Below are positions 1-6,337 of a DNA stretch of 25,187 nucleotides, in pieces. A model generated the notes under the pieces. The model ran no database searches, was not told where the DNA came from, and saw nothing but the letters and a program-made list of their open reading frames with translations. Source of the stretch: Clostridia bacterium BRH_c25 (GTDB lineage Bacteria > Bacillota_A > Clostridia > Lutisporales > Lutisporaceae); contig LOES01000198.1 of assembly GCA_001515955.1 (NCBI GenBank), positions 1 to 25,187 of the forward strand, written 5' to 3'. The position numbers and the translations under genes were made by a program. The first letter of the stretch is position 1, and each line of letters starts with the position of its first letter.

Positions 1-81
1 TGCGGTTTCTGGTCTGTAGTGCTCAAGTAATCCACTGATGAACGCCTTGCGTTCTGGAGTAAGCTTTCTTTGTCTTGCCAT
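1..81 (-). CDS. IS256-like transposase, N-terminal 27 residues only (runs off the window)
   Basis: The reverse strand reads from ATG at 81 to the left edge of the window without a stop, with AGGAGGAT placed about 5 bases upstream. The 27 visible residues begin MARQRKLTPERKAF and continue to an EHYRPETA segment. From memory this resembles the start of clostridial IS256-family (mutator-type) transposases, which begin with a short basic stretch and an LLEHY-like helix. The DDE catalytic residues lie outside the window, so neither the family nor the integrity of the gene can be confirmed here. It is probably the transposase of the element whose end lies near 143-166. Confidence 0.6.
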   Translation of the reverse strand, partial: MARQRKLTPERKAFISGLLEHYRPETA

Positions 82-166
82 AAAAATATCCTCCTGAATT
101 AATATTTATCTTAACATTAATCCAAGAGGATTCTCCACCGGTTTACACAAAATATTTTACACTACT
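1..166 (-). mobile_element. Edge of an IS256-like insertion sequence
   Basis: Between the transposase ATG at 81 and the neighbouring secreted-protein gene there are only about 60-85 bases, as expected for an insertion-sequence end. On the minus strand the outer part contains AGTGTAAAATATTTTGTG, which resembles the AT-rich TGTGTAA-type terminal repeats of IS256-family elements. The other end and any 8-9 bp target duplication are outside the window. The outer boundary is therefore an estimate, placed where the neighbouring reading frame seems to lose sense. Confidence 0.5.
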
Positions 167-610
167 TTGCGAGCCGTATTTAATGTAGTGTACAGCTCTT
201 GTTCTGTAATAATTCCCGCTTTGGTAACTTACATTAGTCCCATCCGTTACGCTTTTAGCGTTATATTTCGTAAAAGACCAGCTTTGCACATCAATCCACT
301 GTGAACCATCCCATTTTTGAAGATGTAGAGTAAGGCTTACTTGATCTGACAAATAATTAGATACTGTTGAACCTTCAAGATATAAATTGGTTCCTGTGTT
401 GTCTATAGAACAGTAATAGTTATAGAAAAGGCCACTTTGAATAGATTCAGTAGTATTTGTATCTATACTGCTACCATGTTTGGGATTGGTGGACTCGATA
501 CCTTTCGTCGGTTTTGGCGGCTGATTTGCCTCTACGCTTGCAAAGGTCACTACTTGAAGGGATAAGACTATCAATAGAGTAAAAACAACTATTTTGAAGA
601 GTTTTTGCAT
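143..610 (-). CDS. Secreted DUF6147-like protein, C-terminus altered by the adjacent IS
   Basis: This 155-residue protein starts at ATG 610 behind GAAAGGGGAA. It has an N-terminal export signal: a lysine, then about 20 hydrophobic residues ending near FASVEA. The mature part contains SLTLHLQKWDGSQWIDV and SGNYYRTRAVHYIKYG, a pattern of hydrophobic strands, aromatic WDGS turn and YYR.R..H that I associate with DUF6147, small exported proteins of Gram-positive bacteria with no known function. The last residues (SSVKYFV) and the stop codon are encoded by sequence that appears to belong to the insertion-sequence end, so the native C-terminus is probably lost. The signal peptide is clear; the family name is from memory and moderately certain. 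Confidence 0.6.
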   Translation of the reverse strand: MQKLFKIVVFTLLIVLSLQVVTFASVEANQPPKPTKGIESTNPKHGSSIDTNTTESIQSGLFYNYYCSIDNTGTNLYLEGSTVSNYLSDQVSLTLHLQKWDGSQWIDVQSWSFTKYNAKSVTDGTNVSYQSGNYYRTRAVHYIKYGSQSSVKYFV

Positions 611-808
611 TCTAATTTCCCCTTTCGTTTATAAAATAATTTTCCCATTATTGAAGACGAAATAGATATCAAAAATGTTACACTTTTTTCCAAAATAAAT
701 ATTAGAATATTTTCCAACAATCTGTAACAAAACTTACCTCTGTATCGTCTTTAATTATAACAAGGAAGAATTTTACTCTCTTGACAAACAAAAGGAGGTG
801 GACGGGCT

Positions 809-844
809 ATGTTATGTATTAGATCGCCTGATAAATTATTATAG
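809..844 (+). other. Possible leader peptide ORF (11 residues)
   Basis: ATG at 809 follows AAAGGAGGTGG with good spacing and encodes MLCIRSPDKLL before a TAG. The ribosome binding site is better than most in this window. The stop is three bases before a 13-bp inverted repeat, the arrangement of a leader-peptide attenuator. It has no recognisable family and is too short for coding statistics, so it may be chance. Confidence 0.25.
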
Positions 845-847
845 AAT

Positions 848-892
848 GACCTCAAGCTAAGACTCTTGCGAAATAATCGTTAGCTTGAGGTC
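848..892 (+). terminator. Perfect 13-bp hairpin (terminator or attenuator candidate)
   Basis: GACCTCAAGCTAA (848-860) is exactly complementary to TTAGCTTGAGGTC (880-892), with a 19-nt loop. There is no T-run after the second arm, so a standard intrinsic terminator is doubtful. An attenuator, RNA-stability hairpin or protein-binding palindrome is also possible. Confidence 0.45.
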
Positions 893-1021
893 TAATTCCC
901 CTAAACAAACAGAGGATAAGTATATTTTATACCTCTTAGGGTGGTTTGTGAAGAAAGAAAATGAAATGGAAGAAAGTTTGATAAGTATAAGTCTCGAACT
1001 TAAATTACGAGGAGGATTAAC

Positions 1022-1522
1022 ATGAAAAAAATTACCTGTTTAGTCCTAACATTTTTATTACTTTTGTCTTTTAGCACAGTTGTGTTTGCAGACACAATAA
1101 GTACAACTAATTCTAAAGTTTTTCGAGGTTGGAATACTGATTGGGGCTATTGGAGTTGGGAAATTAGCAGTGGTTATTACGGTGAACTGGTTACATATCC
1201 AACCAGCAAAACAATCAGCGAACACGATGTATTAGCGTATATTCAATATCCTAACTATGAAGTTGGTCTAGGTGATTATTTTATGACTGCTCTTACTATT
1301 AAAGCGGACTCTACAACCCTTAGAACGTATTACGACCTAGATTCTATAAACCGTGATTATATACTGCCATCACCAATACATTTATATATATATGGTGGAA
1401 TTGAAGAAGGTACTGGTATGTCAATTTCTAAAGAAGGAAATGTAACTGTAAGCTTGGCTTTCCAAGACGAAGATTTTGCTGCTATAGGAAGCTGGTCAAA
1501 TACACTGTCAAAGAACTTTTAG
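1022..1522 (+). CDS. Secreted protein of unknown function
   Basis: This protein has 166 residues. ATG at 1022 is preceded by GAGGAGG at ideal spacing. The N-terminus is a classical Sec signal (MKK, a leucine-rich core of about 15 residues, then VVFADT), with probable cleavage after the FA of VFADT. The mature part is rich in Tyr, Trp, Ser and Thr and looks all-beta; it has no Cys and no motif I recognise. The stop codon TAG is embedded in the AGGAGG that serves the next gene (SurA-like, 11 bases on), so the two are very likely co-transcribed and translationally linked. No function is assigned. Confidence 0.75.
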   Translation: MKKITCLVLTFLLLLSFSTVVFADTISTTNSKVFRGWNTDWGYWSWEISSGYYGELVTYPTSKTISEHDVLAYIQYPNYEVGLGDYFMTALTIKADSTTLRTYYDLDSINRDYILPSPIHLYIYGGIEEGTGMSISKEGNVTVSLAFQDEDFAAIGSWSNTLSKNF

Positions 1523-1532
1523 GAGGTAAGTT

Positions 1533-2222
1533 ATGATGCAGAAAAATAAAGTTATTCTCTTTATCCTAGCTTTAAGTATTGTTTTATCATTATTTGGTGT
1601 TAGTGCTTTAAGAGGTAATAATGTTGTTGATATAAATGACGTACTGAAGGCTGCTAATACTATCAAAGAAAATCAACTAGAACAAGATGACAAAACAGAA
1701 ATAGCTACTGCAAATGGGATTAGCCTTTATAGGGGAGAAATTGAACTCAAGAAAAAACTTTCAATGATAGTGTTTAAACTTGATGAAAAAGATGCTTATA
1801 AGGACGTAGTTAAGAATCTTGCAATAAACAAAGTTCTATACAAAATGGCTGAAGAGAAGGGGCTAGCTCTTACGATGGAGGAAGCTCTTGAAGCTTCATT
1901 GCTACAAAGAGATATGGTTCAGCGAGATGAAGAAGCGCTAGAAGAAACGAATAAATATATCAAGGCACTTGGATTAACAGAAAATCAATATTGGACAGAA
2001 TATCATGTTATTCAGGCTCAGCAATATCTATCAATACAGAGATTAAAAGAGAGTATTGCAAATGAGGCTATTGAGCAGGGAAAACTTCCTGAAGTTAAAA
2101 TTCATACAAAAGAAACATCTAAACTGTATAAAGATTATATAAATAAAGAAATTAAAGAAATTGAAGATGATATTGATTTAGAGTTTATAGATGAACAATA
2201 CGAGGAGAAATTTAACAATTAA
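1533..2222 (+). CDS. SurA-N-like exported/membrane-anchored protein, copy 1
   Basis: This protein has 229 residues; ATG at 1533 (or 1536) sits behind TAGGAGGTAAG. Residues 7-26 form a single hydrophobic segment, either a signal or an N-terminal anchor. After an acidic linker the sequence has IATANGISLYRGEIELKKK followed by long charged helices. This matches the chaperone helices of SurA/PrsA-type proteins ("A.vNG..I...E"). There is no parvulin domain after it, so foldase activity is not expected; a periplasm-facing chaperone or binding role is inference. A second copy, about four-fifths identical by eye over roughly 200 residues, starts near 4970. Bases after the stop (about 2243-2265) still resemble the copy-2 sequence, which suggests both derive from one longer duplicated unit. 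Confidence 0.65.
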   Translation: MMQKNKVILFILALSIVLSLFGVSALRGNNVVDINDVLKAANTIKENQLEQDDKTEIATANGISLYRGEIELKKKLSMIVFKLDEKDAYKDVVKNLAINKVLYKMAEEKGLALTMEEALEASLLQRDMVQRDEEALEETNKYIKALGLTENQYWTEYHVIQAQQYLSIQRLKESIANEAIEQGKLPEVKIHTKETSKLYKDYINKEIKEIEDDIDLEFIDEQYEEKFNN

Positions 2223-2300
2223 GATTTGATTACTAATTGGTTTTAAGGAAAGCAACATGCAATTACTACAAAATTTGAAGGTTTTGGGTGCCAGGTGTAG

Positions 2301-2338
2301 AGGTTATTAGGTTACCAGAGTCAATAAGCTAATAACCT
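2301..2338 (+). terminator. Hairpin after SurA-like copy 1
   Basis: AGGTTATTAG (2301-2310) is a perfect inverted repeat of CTAATAACCT (2329-2338), with an 18-nt loop and a short T-run (TTT) after it. It lies about 80 bases after the stop of the SurA-like gene and may terminate the 1022-2222 transcript. The stem is AT-rich and the T-run weak. Confidence 0.4.
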
Positions 2339-2370
2339 TTGAACCTGTAATCAATCTCATAAGGTTCATA

Positions 2371-2730
2371 TCCTATTGGAATAACGATGATTATCCATAT
2401 TATGACTTGTTATTGCATAATGATTGTTGTGATTTTGTATCGCAATGTCTGCACGCAGGTGGCATTCCAACGGATACAAAGTGGAAATTCCGCAATCCTG
2501 ATTGGGCATATATCCCTGACTTTAAAGAATATATGGATGAAATGGGATATTGGACTCCAGCAACTGTTTCAACATGTTTGTCCGGCGGTGTGATATTTAC
2601 TTCTAGTGACCATGTTGTAATGTGTGTTAGAAATGACTCGGTCACTAAATACTATACTGGTCATACAAATGATAGAGTATACGCACCCTATACAAACCCC
2701 TCCGGCTGGGTTTATTACAAACTGTGGTAA
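2371..2730 (+). pseudogene. Amidase_6-domain fragment lacking its N-terminus
   Basis: An open frame runs from a stop at 2308-2310 to TAA at 2728-2730 with no ATG and no plausible ribosome binding site; the only starts are TTG codons inside the conserved part. From 2371 the translation reads SYWNNDDYPYY, then NDCCDFVSQCLHAGGIP, later SSDHVVMCV and YYTGHTNDR. These match the Amidase_6 (NlpC/P60-like) domain: the Cys of DC..FVSQ, the His of the DHVVM strand and the GHTNDR end motif are all present. The domain normally follows a signal peptide and an upstream helix, both missing here. I read it as the 3' part of a cell-wall or spore-coat amidase-like gene truncated at the 5' end. The catalytic Cys and His are kept, so the loss is probably recent. 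Confidence 0.6.
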
Positions 2731-2750
2731 GATAAGTATATATTGTGTAT

Positions 2751-2790
2751 CAATAACAAGAAGAAGCTTACTTGCTTCTTCTTGTTATTG
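2751..2790 (+). terminator. Strong 17-bp hairpin after the amidase fragment
   Basis: Positions 2751-2767 (CAATAACAAGAAGAAGC) pair perfectly with 2774-2790 around a 6-nt loop. This is the longest perfect stem in the accessory region. It has no T-run on the plus strand, but length and position between the fragment and the next ribosome binding site fit a terminator or transcript-stabilising hairpin. Confidence 0.55.
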
Positions 2791-2818
2791 AAAACAAATT
2801 AAAAGGAGAAAACATGCT

Positions 2819-3955
2819 ATGAAAAAAATGTTTATTATGGTTGTTGTCGTATTGATGTTCGTCACTGGATGTACCAAGACAAATAGCCAGCTTACCAGTA
2901 ATGCTGACAATCAATTAGGCAGTAGCGGAACAATACCATTTCTTACTTATTATCAAGATCAGAGCGGAAAAATAGATGCGAAGCTTAGCATGTGGAACAT
3001 AGATCAAGGAACTGTTACTTTTTCAGATGATCTGGTGTATTCAGCAAAAAAGACTCCTGAAGATGACCGCGTAGAGCCGATTACGTGGGATGGGAACAAG
3101 AAGCTGCTATTGCATAAAACATCAGCACCGGAAGGTTTATATAAAGCGGAATCAAAGGTGATAGAAAAATATACAATGGATTCAATCTACGGAAGAGATA
3201 TTACGGCAGTAAAAAATTTGACTGCAGATGGCAAAACATCTGATTACGATCTTTTTTTGAATTGTCCAGATGGTGTAGTTAAAAAGAAAATTAAGGCTCA
3301 ATATCAAAACATTGACGGCAAGAAGAAAAATATTATGGGCGAAGGTGATGTACCCTGCAATATTGATTTTGACAGGAACACGGGTGAAATAAGGTTGATA
3401 TTCCATTATTACGAAGAAGGACATAGCTTCCTTTATATTGGTAAATGCAACATTGCAGATACGAATAACATACATTGGGAAAGAATCGTATTGCCAGACG
3501 CAATCGAAACAGGTGGAGGGTATATTCCTACTCCATATAATACCGTTCTAATTGGCTCAACATACTATATTGAGGGTGGCCCCAGTTTGGTAGAAGCTGA
3601 TATAGATACCGGAAAATCTATGGTAGATGATAGTTTAATCAACACATGCAAAAGTATAGTTCAAGAAGGGAGATTTGTCCCGGATTTTCAAAAAGGCGTT
3701 ATTCCTGTCGGAGTATATAATGATATACTAATATTGAGGATTGAAGTATCGGGGGACACAAATCTTGAACACTTAATGTGTGCGGTTGAGCGCGGTGAAT
3801 TTAAAGGTGCAATTCATGTAAAGCAAGATGAGGTATGGGAGATCATTAATTCAGAAAAGGAAGTAGTCAGCAAAATTGATAATAGGAATAAGAAATTGTA
3901 TAAGGAATTTGACATTGACTTTATAGCGTTTCCAATTTTGAGCAAGAGACGGTAG
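2819..3955 (+). CDS. Putative lipoprotein of unknown function
   Basis: This protein has 378 residues. ATG at 2819 follows AAAAGGAG; an ATG at 2814 is out of frame and closed at once by TGA. The N-terminus MKKMF..VVVLMFVTGC is a lipoprotein signal with the lipobox VTGC, so the protein should be lipid-anchored on the outer face of the membrane. The mature part alternates short hydrophobic strands and charged turns, with aromatic segments such as LIFHYYEEGHSFLYIG, compatible with a beta-propeller-like fold, but I recognise no family or catalytic motif. It stands alone after a strong hairpin. A sensor or substrate-binding role would be a guess. Confidence 0.7.
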   Translation: MKKMFIMVVVVLMFVTGCTKTNSQLTSNADNQLGSSGTIPFLTYYQDQSGKIDAKLSMWNIDQGTVTFSDDLVYSAKKTPEDDRVEPITWDGNKKLLLHKTSAPEGLYKAESKVIEKYTMDSIYGRDITAVKNLTADGKTSDYDLFLNCPDGVVKKKIKAQYQNIDGKKKNIMGEGDVPCNIDFDRNTGEIRLIFHYYEEGHSFLYIGKCNIADTNNIHWERIVLPDAIETGGGYIPTPYNTVLIGSTYYIEGGPSLVEADIDTGKSMVDDSLINTCKSIVQEGRFVPDFQKGVIPVGVYNDILILRIEVSGDTNLEHLMCAVERGEFKGAIHVKQDEVWEIINSEKEVVSKIDNRNKKLYKEFDIDFIAFPILSKRR

Positions 3956-4046
3956 AGGTTTGGATCAATAAATGACAACTATACAAGAGTCATATATATA
4001 CCATAAGTTGCACCTCCATCATGCACATATTGGAGAAGATAATAGG

Positions 4047-4448
4047 ATGATGAAGATAAAAAAAGCTATTTGCCTTATATCATGTTTGACTATATTTATT
4101 CTGAATATGTCAGGATGTAAAAATTCATCACAAGAAGAAGTAATAAAAGATTCATCACAGATAGTCATTTCATATACACTTAACAGTTATATTGTTATAT
4201 TAACTGACCAAGAAGAAATAAAGCAGCTTGAAGATTTGTTCAATGAAGCAGAATTTGAAAAGTCTGATACATCTATGCTGCCACAATATTTATCTATTAC
4301 TTTTTATGGGGAAAAAGGCACAACCAAGTTTGAAATTGATGATAAAGATGTCATAAAACTAAATGATGGCAGTTATGTGAAGTCTAAGCAAATAAGCTTT
4401 AGCAAGTTGTATTCTATATTTAGAGATTATTCTATTAAAAAGAAATAA
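4047..4448 (+). CDS. Small putative lipoprotein of unknown function
   Basis: The frame is open from 3972, but the signal sequence starts at the double ATG at 4047/4050 (MMKIKKAICLISC), with GGAG at 4032-4035, so I place the start at 4047 (133 residues). The lipobox is MSGC, followed by a short Ser/Glu linker. The remaining ~100 residues include SQIVISYTLNSYIVILTDQEEIKQLE and an LPQYLSITFYGEKG strand pair, resembling the small alpha/beta domains of Firmicute lipoproteins with "I.D..EI..L" helices. I could not name the family. An imperfect hairpin with a T-run follows directly. Confidence 0.65.
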   Translation: MMKIKKAICLISCLTIFILNMSGCKNSSQEEVIKDSSQIVISYTLNSYIVILTDQEEIKQLEDLFNEAEFEKSDTSMLPQYLSITFYGEKGTTKFEIDDKDVIKLNDGSYVKSKQISFSKLYSIFRDYSIKKK

Positions 4449-4457
4449 CATAAATAT

Positions 4458-4504
4458 GGACTATGGCATTGATTAACATTAATGCATAGTCCCTTTGATT
4501 TTTA
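4458..4504 (+). terminator. Intrinsic terminator after the small lipoprotein
   Basis: GGACTATGGCATTGAT (4458-4473) pairs with ATTAATGCATAGTCC (4478-4492), with one bulged G and one G-T pair, and is followed by CTTTGATTTTTA. Stem, loop and T-rich tail are all present. Confidence 0.7.
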
Positions 4505-4606
4505 AATCATGGATGTTGGTAATGCGTATACCGGAACACCCGGACGACGATTCCGGAAACATCCGGAATACTCATTATGGGAAAAATTGCTGATTGGGGG
4601 GTGTAG
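4505..4606 (+). pseudogene. Decayed tail of a DUF4829-like gene with CCGG-rich insert
   Basis: Just before the lipoprotein start, one frame reads KIADWGV and stop (ending at 4606), matching the KIADWGL and stop that end the DUF4829-like gene at 6100. The upstream part does not align and the register is shifted, so only the last ~25 bases are recognisable. The rest (4528-4570) contains four CCGG motifs, including a 7-bp hairpin ATTCCGG/CCGGAAT at 4550-4569, and is visibly more GC-rich than its neighbours. I interpret it as debris of an earlier copy of the tandem module. Confidence 0.45.
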
Positions 4607-4630
4607 GTATATGTACAAAATATACTTTAT
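4587..4630 (+). repeat. Direct repeat marking the tandem module, copy 1
   Basis: This stretch matches 6081-6124 with about five mismatches. It contains the end of a DUF4829-like frame (ATWGCTGA-type tail, then TAG) and the following GTATATGTACAA start of a lipoprotein gene. The two copies are 1494 bp apart, which gives the period of the duplicated module. Confidence 0.65.
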
Positions 4631-4991
4631 TACCTTGATTCTTCTTGTTACATTAGCTTTTACATCAAGTTGTGCACAAAGCGTTGAAAATATCAGTGGA
4701 ACTGGCATGGCTTCAGAAGGTACTGCTGAAAAAAATTCAGATGTAAGAAATCAATGGTTGGATATTTATAATTCAATAAACGATAAGAAAATTAATGATG
4801 AAGAAAAAATAAAAGAAATAGTAGAGCTATATTACAAAATACAATATGAAGAATCAATAACACTTGAGTTTATAGATACCAGCTTTATGGTTGCAAAAAA
4901 CGCTGTGATGAAAGACGAAGAAATACTTAGAGCCTGTCACTTGCAAAGGCTGCGGAATATGGGCGAACATTATTTAGTGTTAGTGCTTTAA
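4611..4991 (+). CDS. Small putative lipoprotein, 3' end replaced by the SurA-like gene
   Basis: I place the start at ATG 4611 (126 residues), after a G-rich stretch (TTGGGGGGTG); the longer frame from 4509 would bury the signal. MYKIYFITLILLV..TSSC is a lipoprotein signal with lipobox TSSC. The mature part is a charged helical segment (NQWLDIYNSINDKK to VELYYKIQYEESITLEF). From about 4968 the DNA aligns with SurA-like copy 1 in a different frame, so the last residues (HYLVLVL) are junction sequence. The neighbouring frame just before the junction reads SLSLAKAAEYG, more protein-like than the CHLQRLRNM of this frame, suggesting a frameshift near 4935-4945. Probably a broken gene that can still encode a lipid-anchored fragment. 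Confidence 0.5.
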   Translation: MYKIYFITLILLVTLAFTSSCAQSVENISGTGMASEGTAEKNSDVRNQWLDIYNSINDKKINDEEKIKEIVELYYKIQYEESITLEFIDTSFMVAKNAVMKDEEILRACHLQRLRNMGEHYLVLVL

Positions 4992-5641
4992 GAGGTAAGA
5001 ATGTTGTTGATATAGATGACATATTAAAGGCTGCTGATACAATAAAAGAAAACCAGCTAGAACAAGATGACAAAACAGAAATAGCTACTGCAAATGGGAT
5101 TAGCCTTTATAGGGGAGAAATTGAACTTAAGAAAAATCTTTCAATGATAGTATTTAAACTTGATGAAAAAGATGCTTATAAGGATGTAATTAAGAATCTT
5201 GCAAGAAATAAAGTTCTATACAAAATGGCTGAAGAAAAGGGGTTAACTCTTACGATGGAGGAAGCTCTTGAAGCTTCGTTGCGAGAAAAAGATATGGTTC
5301 AGAAAGATGAAAAAGCACTAGAAAACATGAACAACTATATCAATGCACTTGGATTAACAGAAGATCAATACTGGACAGAATATCATGTTATTGAAACTCA
5401 ACAGTATCTTTCAATAGAGAAATTAAAAGAAAGTATCGCAAATGAAGCTATTGAGCAGGGAATACTTCCAAAAGTTAAAACTCATACAAAAGAAACATCT
5501 GAACAGTATAAAGATTATCTTAATGAAAGAATAAAAGAAATAGAAGATAATATTGTTATTGAATTTAAAGATGAACAATACAAGGAAAGATTTAAGGAAA
5601 GGGTAATGCAATTTTTTAATTGCATTATACAAGGTGATGTG
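4970..5641 (+). pseudogene. SurA-N-like protein, copy 2, without signal segment
   Basis: From 4970 the frame reads LFSVSALRGKNVVDIDD and follows copy 1 to about 5600 (near 82% identical residues by eye over ~205; the ATANGISLYRGEIEL stretch is identical). The copy-1 hydrophobic N-terminus is missing because the upstream DNA belongs to the lipoprotein gene. There is no ribosome binding site near the first in-frame ATG at 5144, which would remove the conserved NG motif. The copy-1 stop is also lost: the frame continues through KERFKERVMQFFN into the next gene. Any product would lack an export signal and be fused to the DUF4829-like protein, so I score it as a pseudogene. Confidence 0.55.
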
Positions 5642-6100
5642 ATGAAAAAGAGAATATCAATTTCTGGTCTCTTGGTTATATTAGCTTTATTAGGATATCT
5701 TGTATTTGGCTTTATGGGAAATAATGATAGGAATGCATCCCCGGAGCAAGTCATTAGCAACTATTTTGAAAGTAGAAATTCGAAAGATATAACAAAGGCT
5801 GAACAGTATCTTATTAAAGGAAATCAGAATAAAATCAATTGGAATATTGAGAATCAAGAGTATATTAAAATTATTGATATAGAAGATGCTGAAAATTCAG
5901 CTTTTAAAAAAGGTTACTTGGAAAATGGTGGTGGCAAGTATCTAAAGCCTGCTGAAGCAAAGTGCTTTTTGGTTGAATATGAAGTACAGTATAAAAATCA
6001 AAAAGTAGAGCCATTGGAGAGCGGGAAACATAGAGCATATTATGTCTTAATTAAAGAAAATGCTAATTCTCCTTGGAAGATTGCTGACTGGGGACTTTAG
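5642..6100 (+). CDS. DUF4829-like membrane-anchored protein
   Basis: This protein has 152 residues. I start it at ATG 5642, after AAGGTGATGTG, because MKKRISISGLLVILALLGYLVF is a natural N-terminal anchor; the frame itself is open upstream into the SurA-like copy. After the anchor comes SPEQVISNYFESRNSKDI, a mid-region ECKCFLVEY-like strand (AKCFLVEYEVQYKN), then SGKHRAYYVLIKE and PWKIADWGL. This pattern (P..VI..YF...N.KD at the start, V.Y...SG....Y..L.KE....W.I.D.G at the end) fits DUF4829/NTF2-like extracellular domains of Firmicutes. The function is unknown. Its tail and what follows are repeated at 4587-4630. Confidence 0.6.
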   Translation: MKKRISISGLLVILALLGYLVFGFMGNNDRNASPEQVISNYFESRNSKDITKAEQYLIKGNQNKINWNIENQEYIKIIDIEDAENSAFKKGYLENGGGKYLKPAEAKCFLVEYEVQYKNQKVEPLESGKHRAYYVLIKENANSPWKIADWGL

Positions 6101-6124
6101 GTATATGTACAAGATATACTTTTA
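6081..6124 (+). repeat. Direct repeat marking the tandem module, copy 2
   Basis: This is the counterpart of 4587-4630. It ends the DUF4829-like frame, then has GTATATGTACAAGATATACTTT, whose ATG at 6105 encodes MYKIYFYIK and stops. That matches the first six residues of the lipoprotein at 4611, so a further lipoprotein copy once began here and was lost. Confidence 0.65.
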
Positions 6125-6134
6125 CATAAAATAA

Positions 6135-6317
6135 GCATTAAAGAATCAAAAGCTTACTCCTCAGCAATATTTGGAACTGCTTAAAAAAGGAGAAAATAGT
6201 GAGCAATACCGTGTTGCCCGTTCTGATATAACCTCGAAACCTTGCGCCAGATATTTATTGCCCATTGCCGAAGATATATATTATAATTTATTTGAACAAT
6301 CGTTTTGGTTGGAATAA
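6135..6317 (+). pseudogene. Unidentified ORF remnant before holA
   Basis: A 60-codon open frame without ATG reads KLTPQQYLELLKKGENSEQY, then ARSDITSKPCARYLLPIAEDIYY and ends FWLE with TAA. Composition and hydrophobic spacing look like real protein, but I recognise no family, and the first residues follow a stop at 6132-6134. It is probably the 3' remainder of a gene truncated by the rearrangements of this region. Confidence 0.35.
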
Positions 6318-6337
6318 AATAGGCATGGTGATGAGTT

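Larger units (their letters stand above)
611..1021. other. Intergenic region of about 410 bp between divergent secreted-protein genes
   Basis: The region must hold promoters for both divergent genes, but I see no convincing -35/-10 pair for either. It contains an 11-codon ORF with a very good ribosome binding site (809-844) followed immediately by a perfect 13-bp inverted repeat (848-892). It is AT-rich throughout and shows no longer coding frame. Confidence 0.5.

Noticed and set aside
781..786. TTGACA as a -35 box for the 1022 gene.
   Set aside because: No -10 at 16-18 bp; the following bases are a ribosome binding site (AAAGGAGGTGG).
2387..2593. 68-codon plus-strand ORF starting with ATG 2387.
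   Set aside because: It is out of frame with the Amidase_6 homology, which occupies the neighbouring frame.
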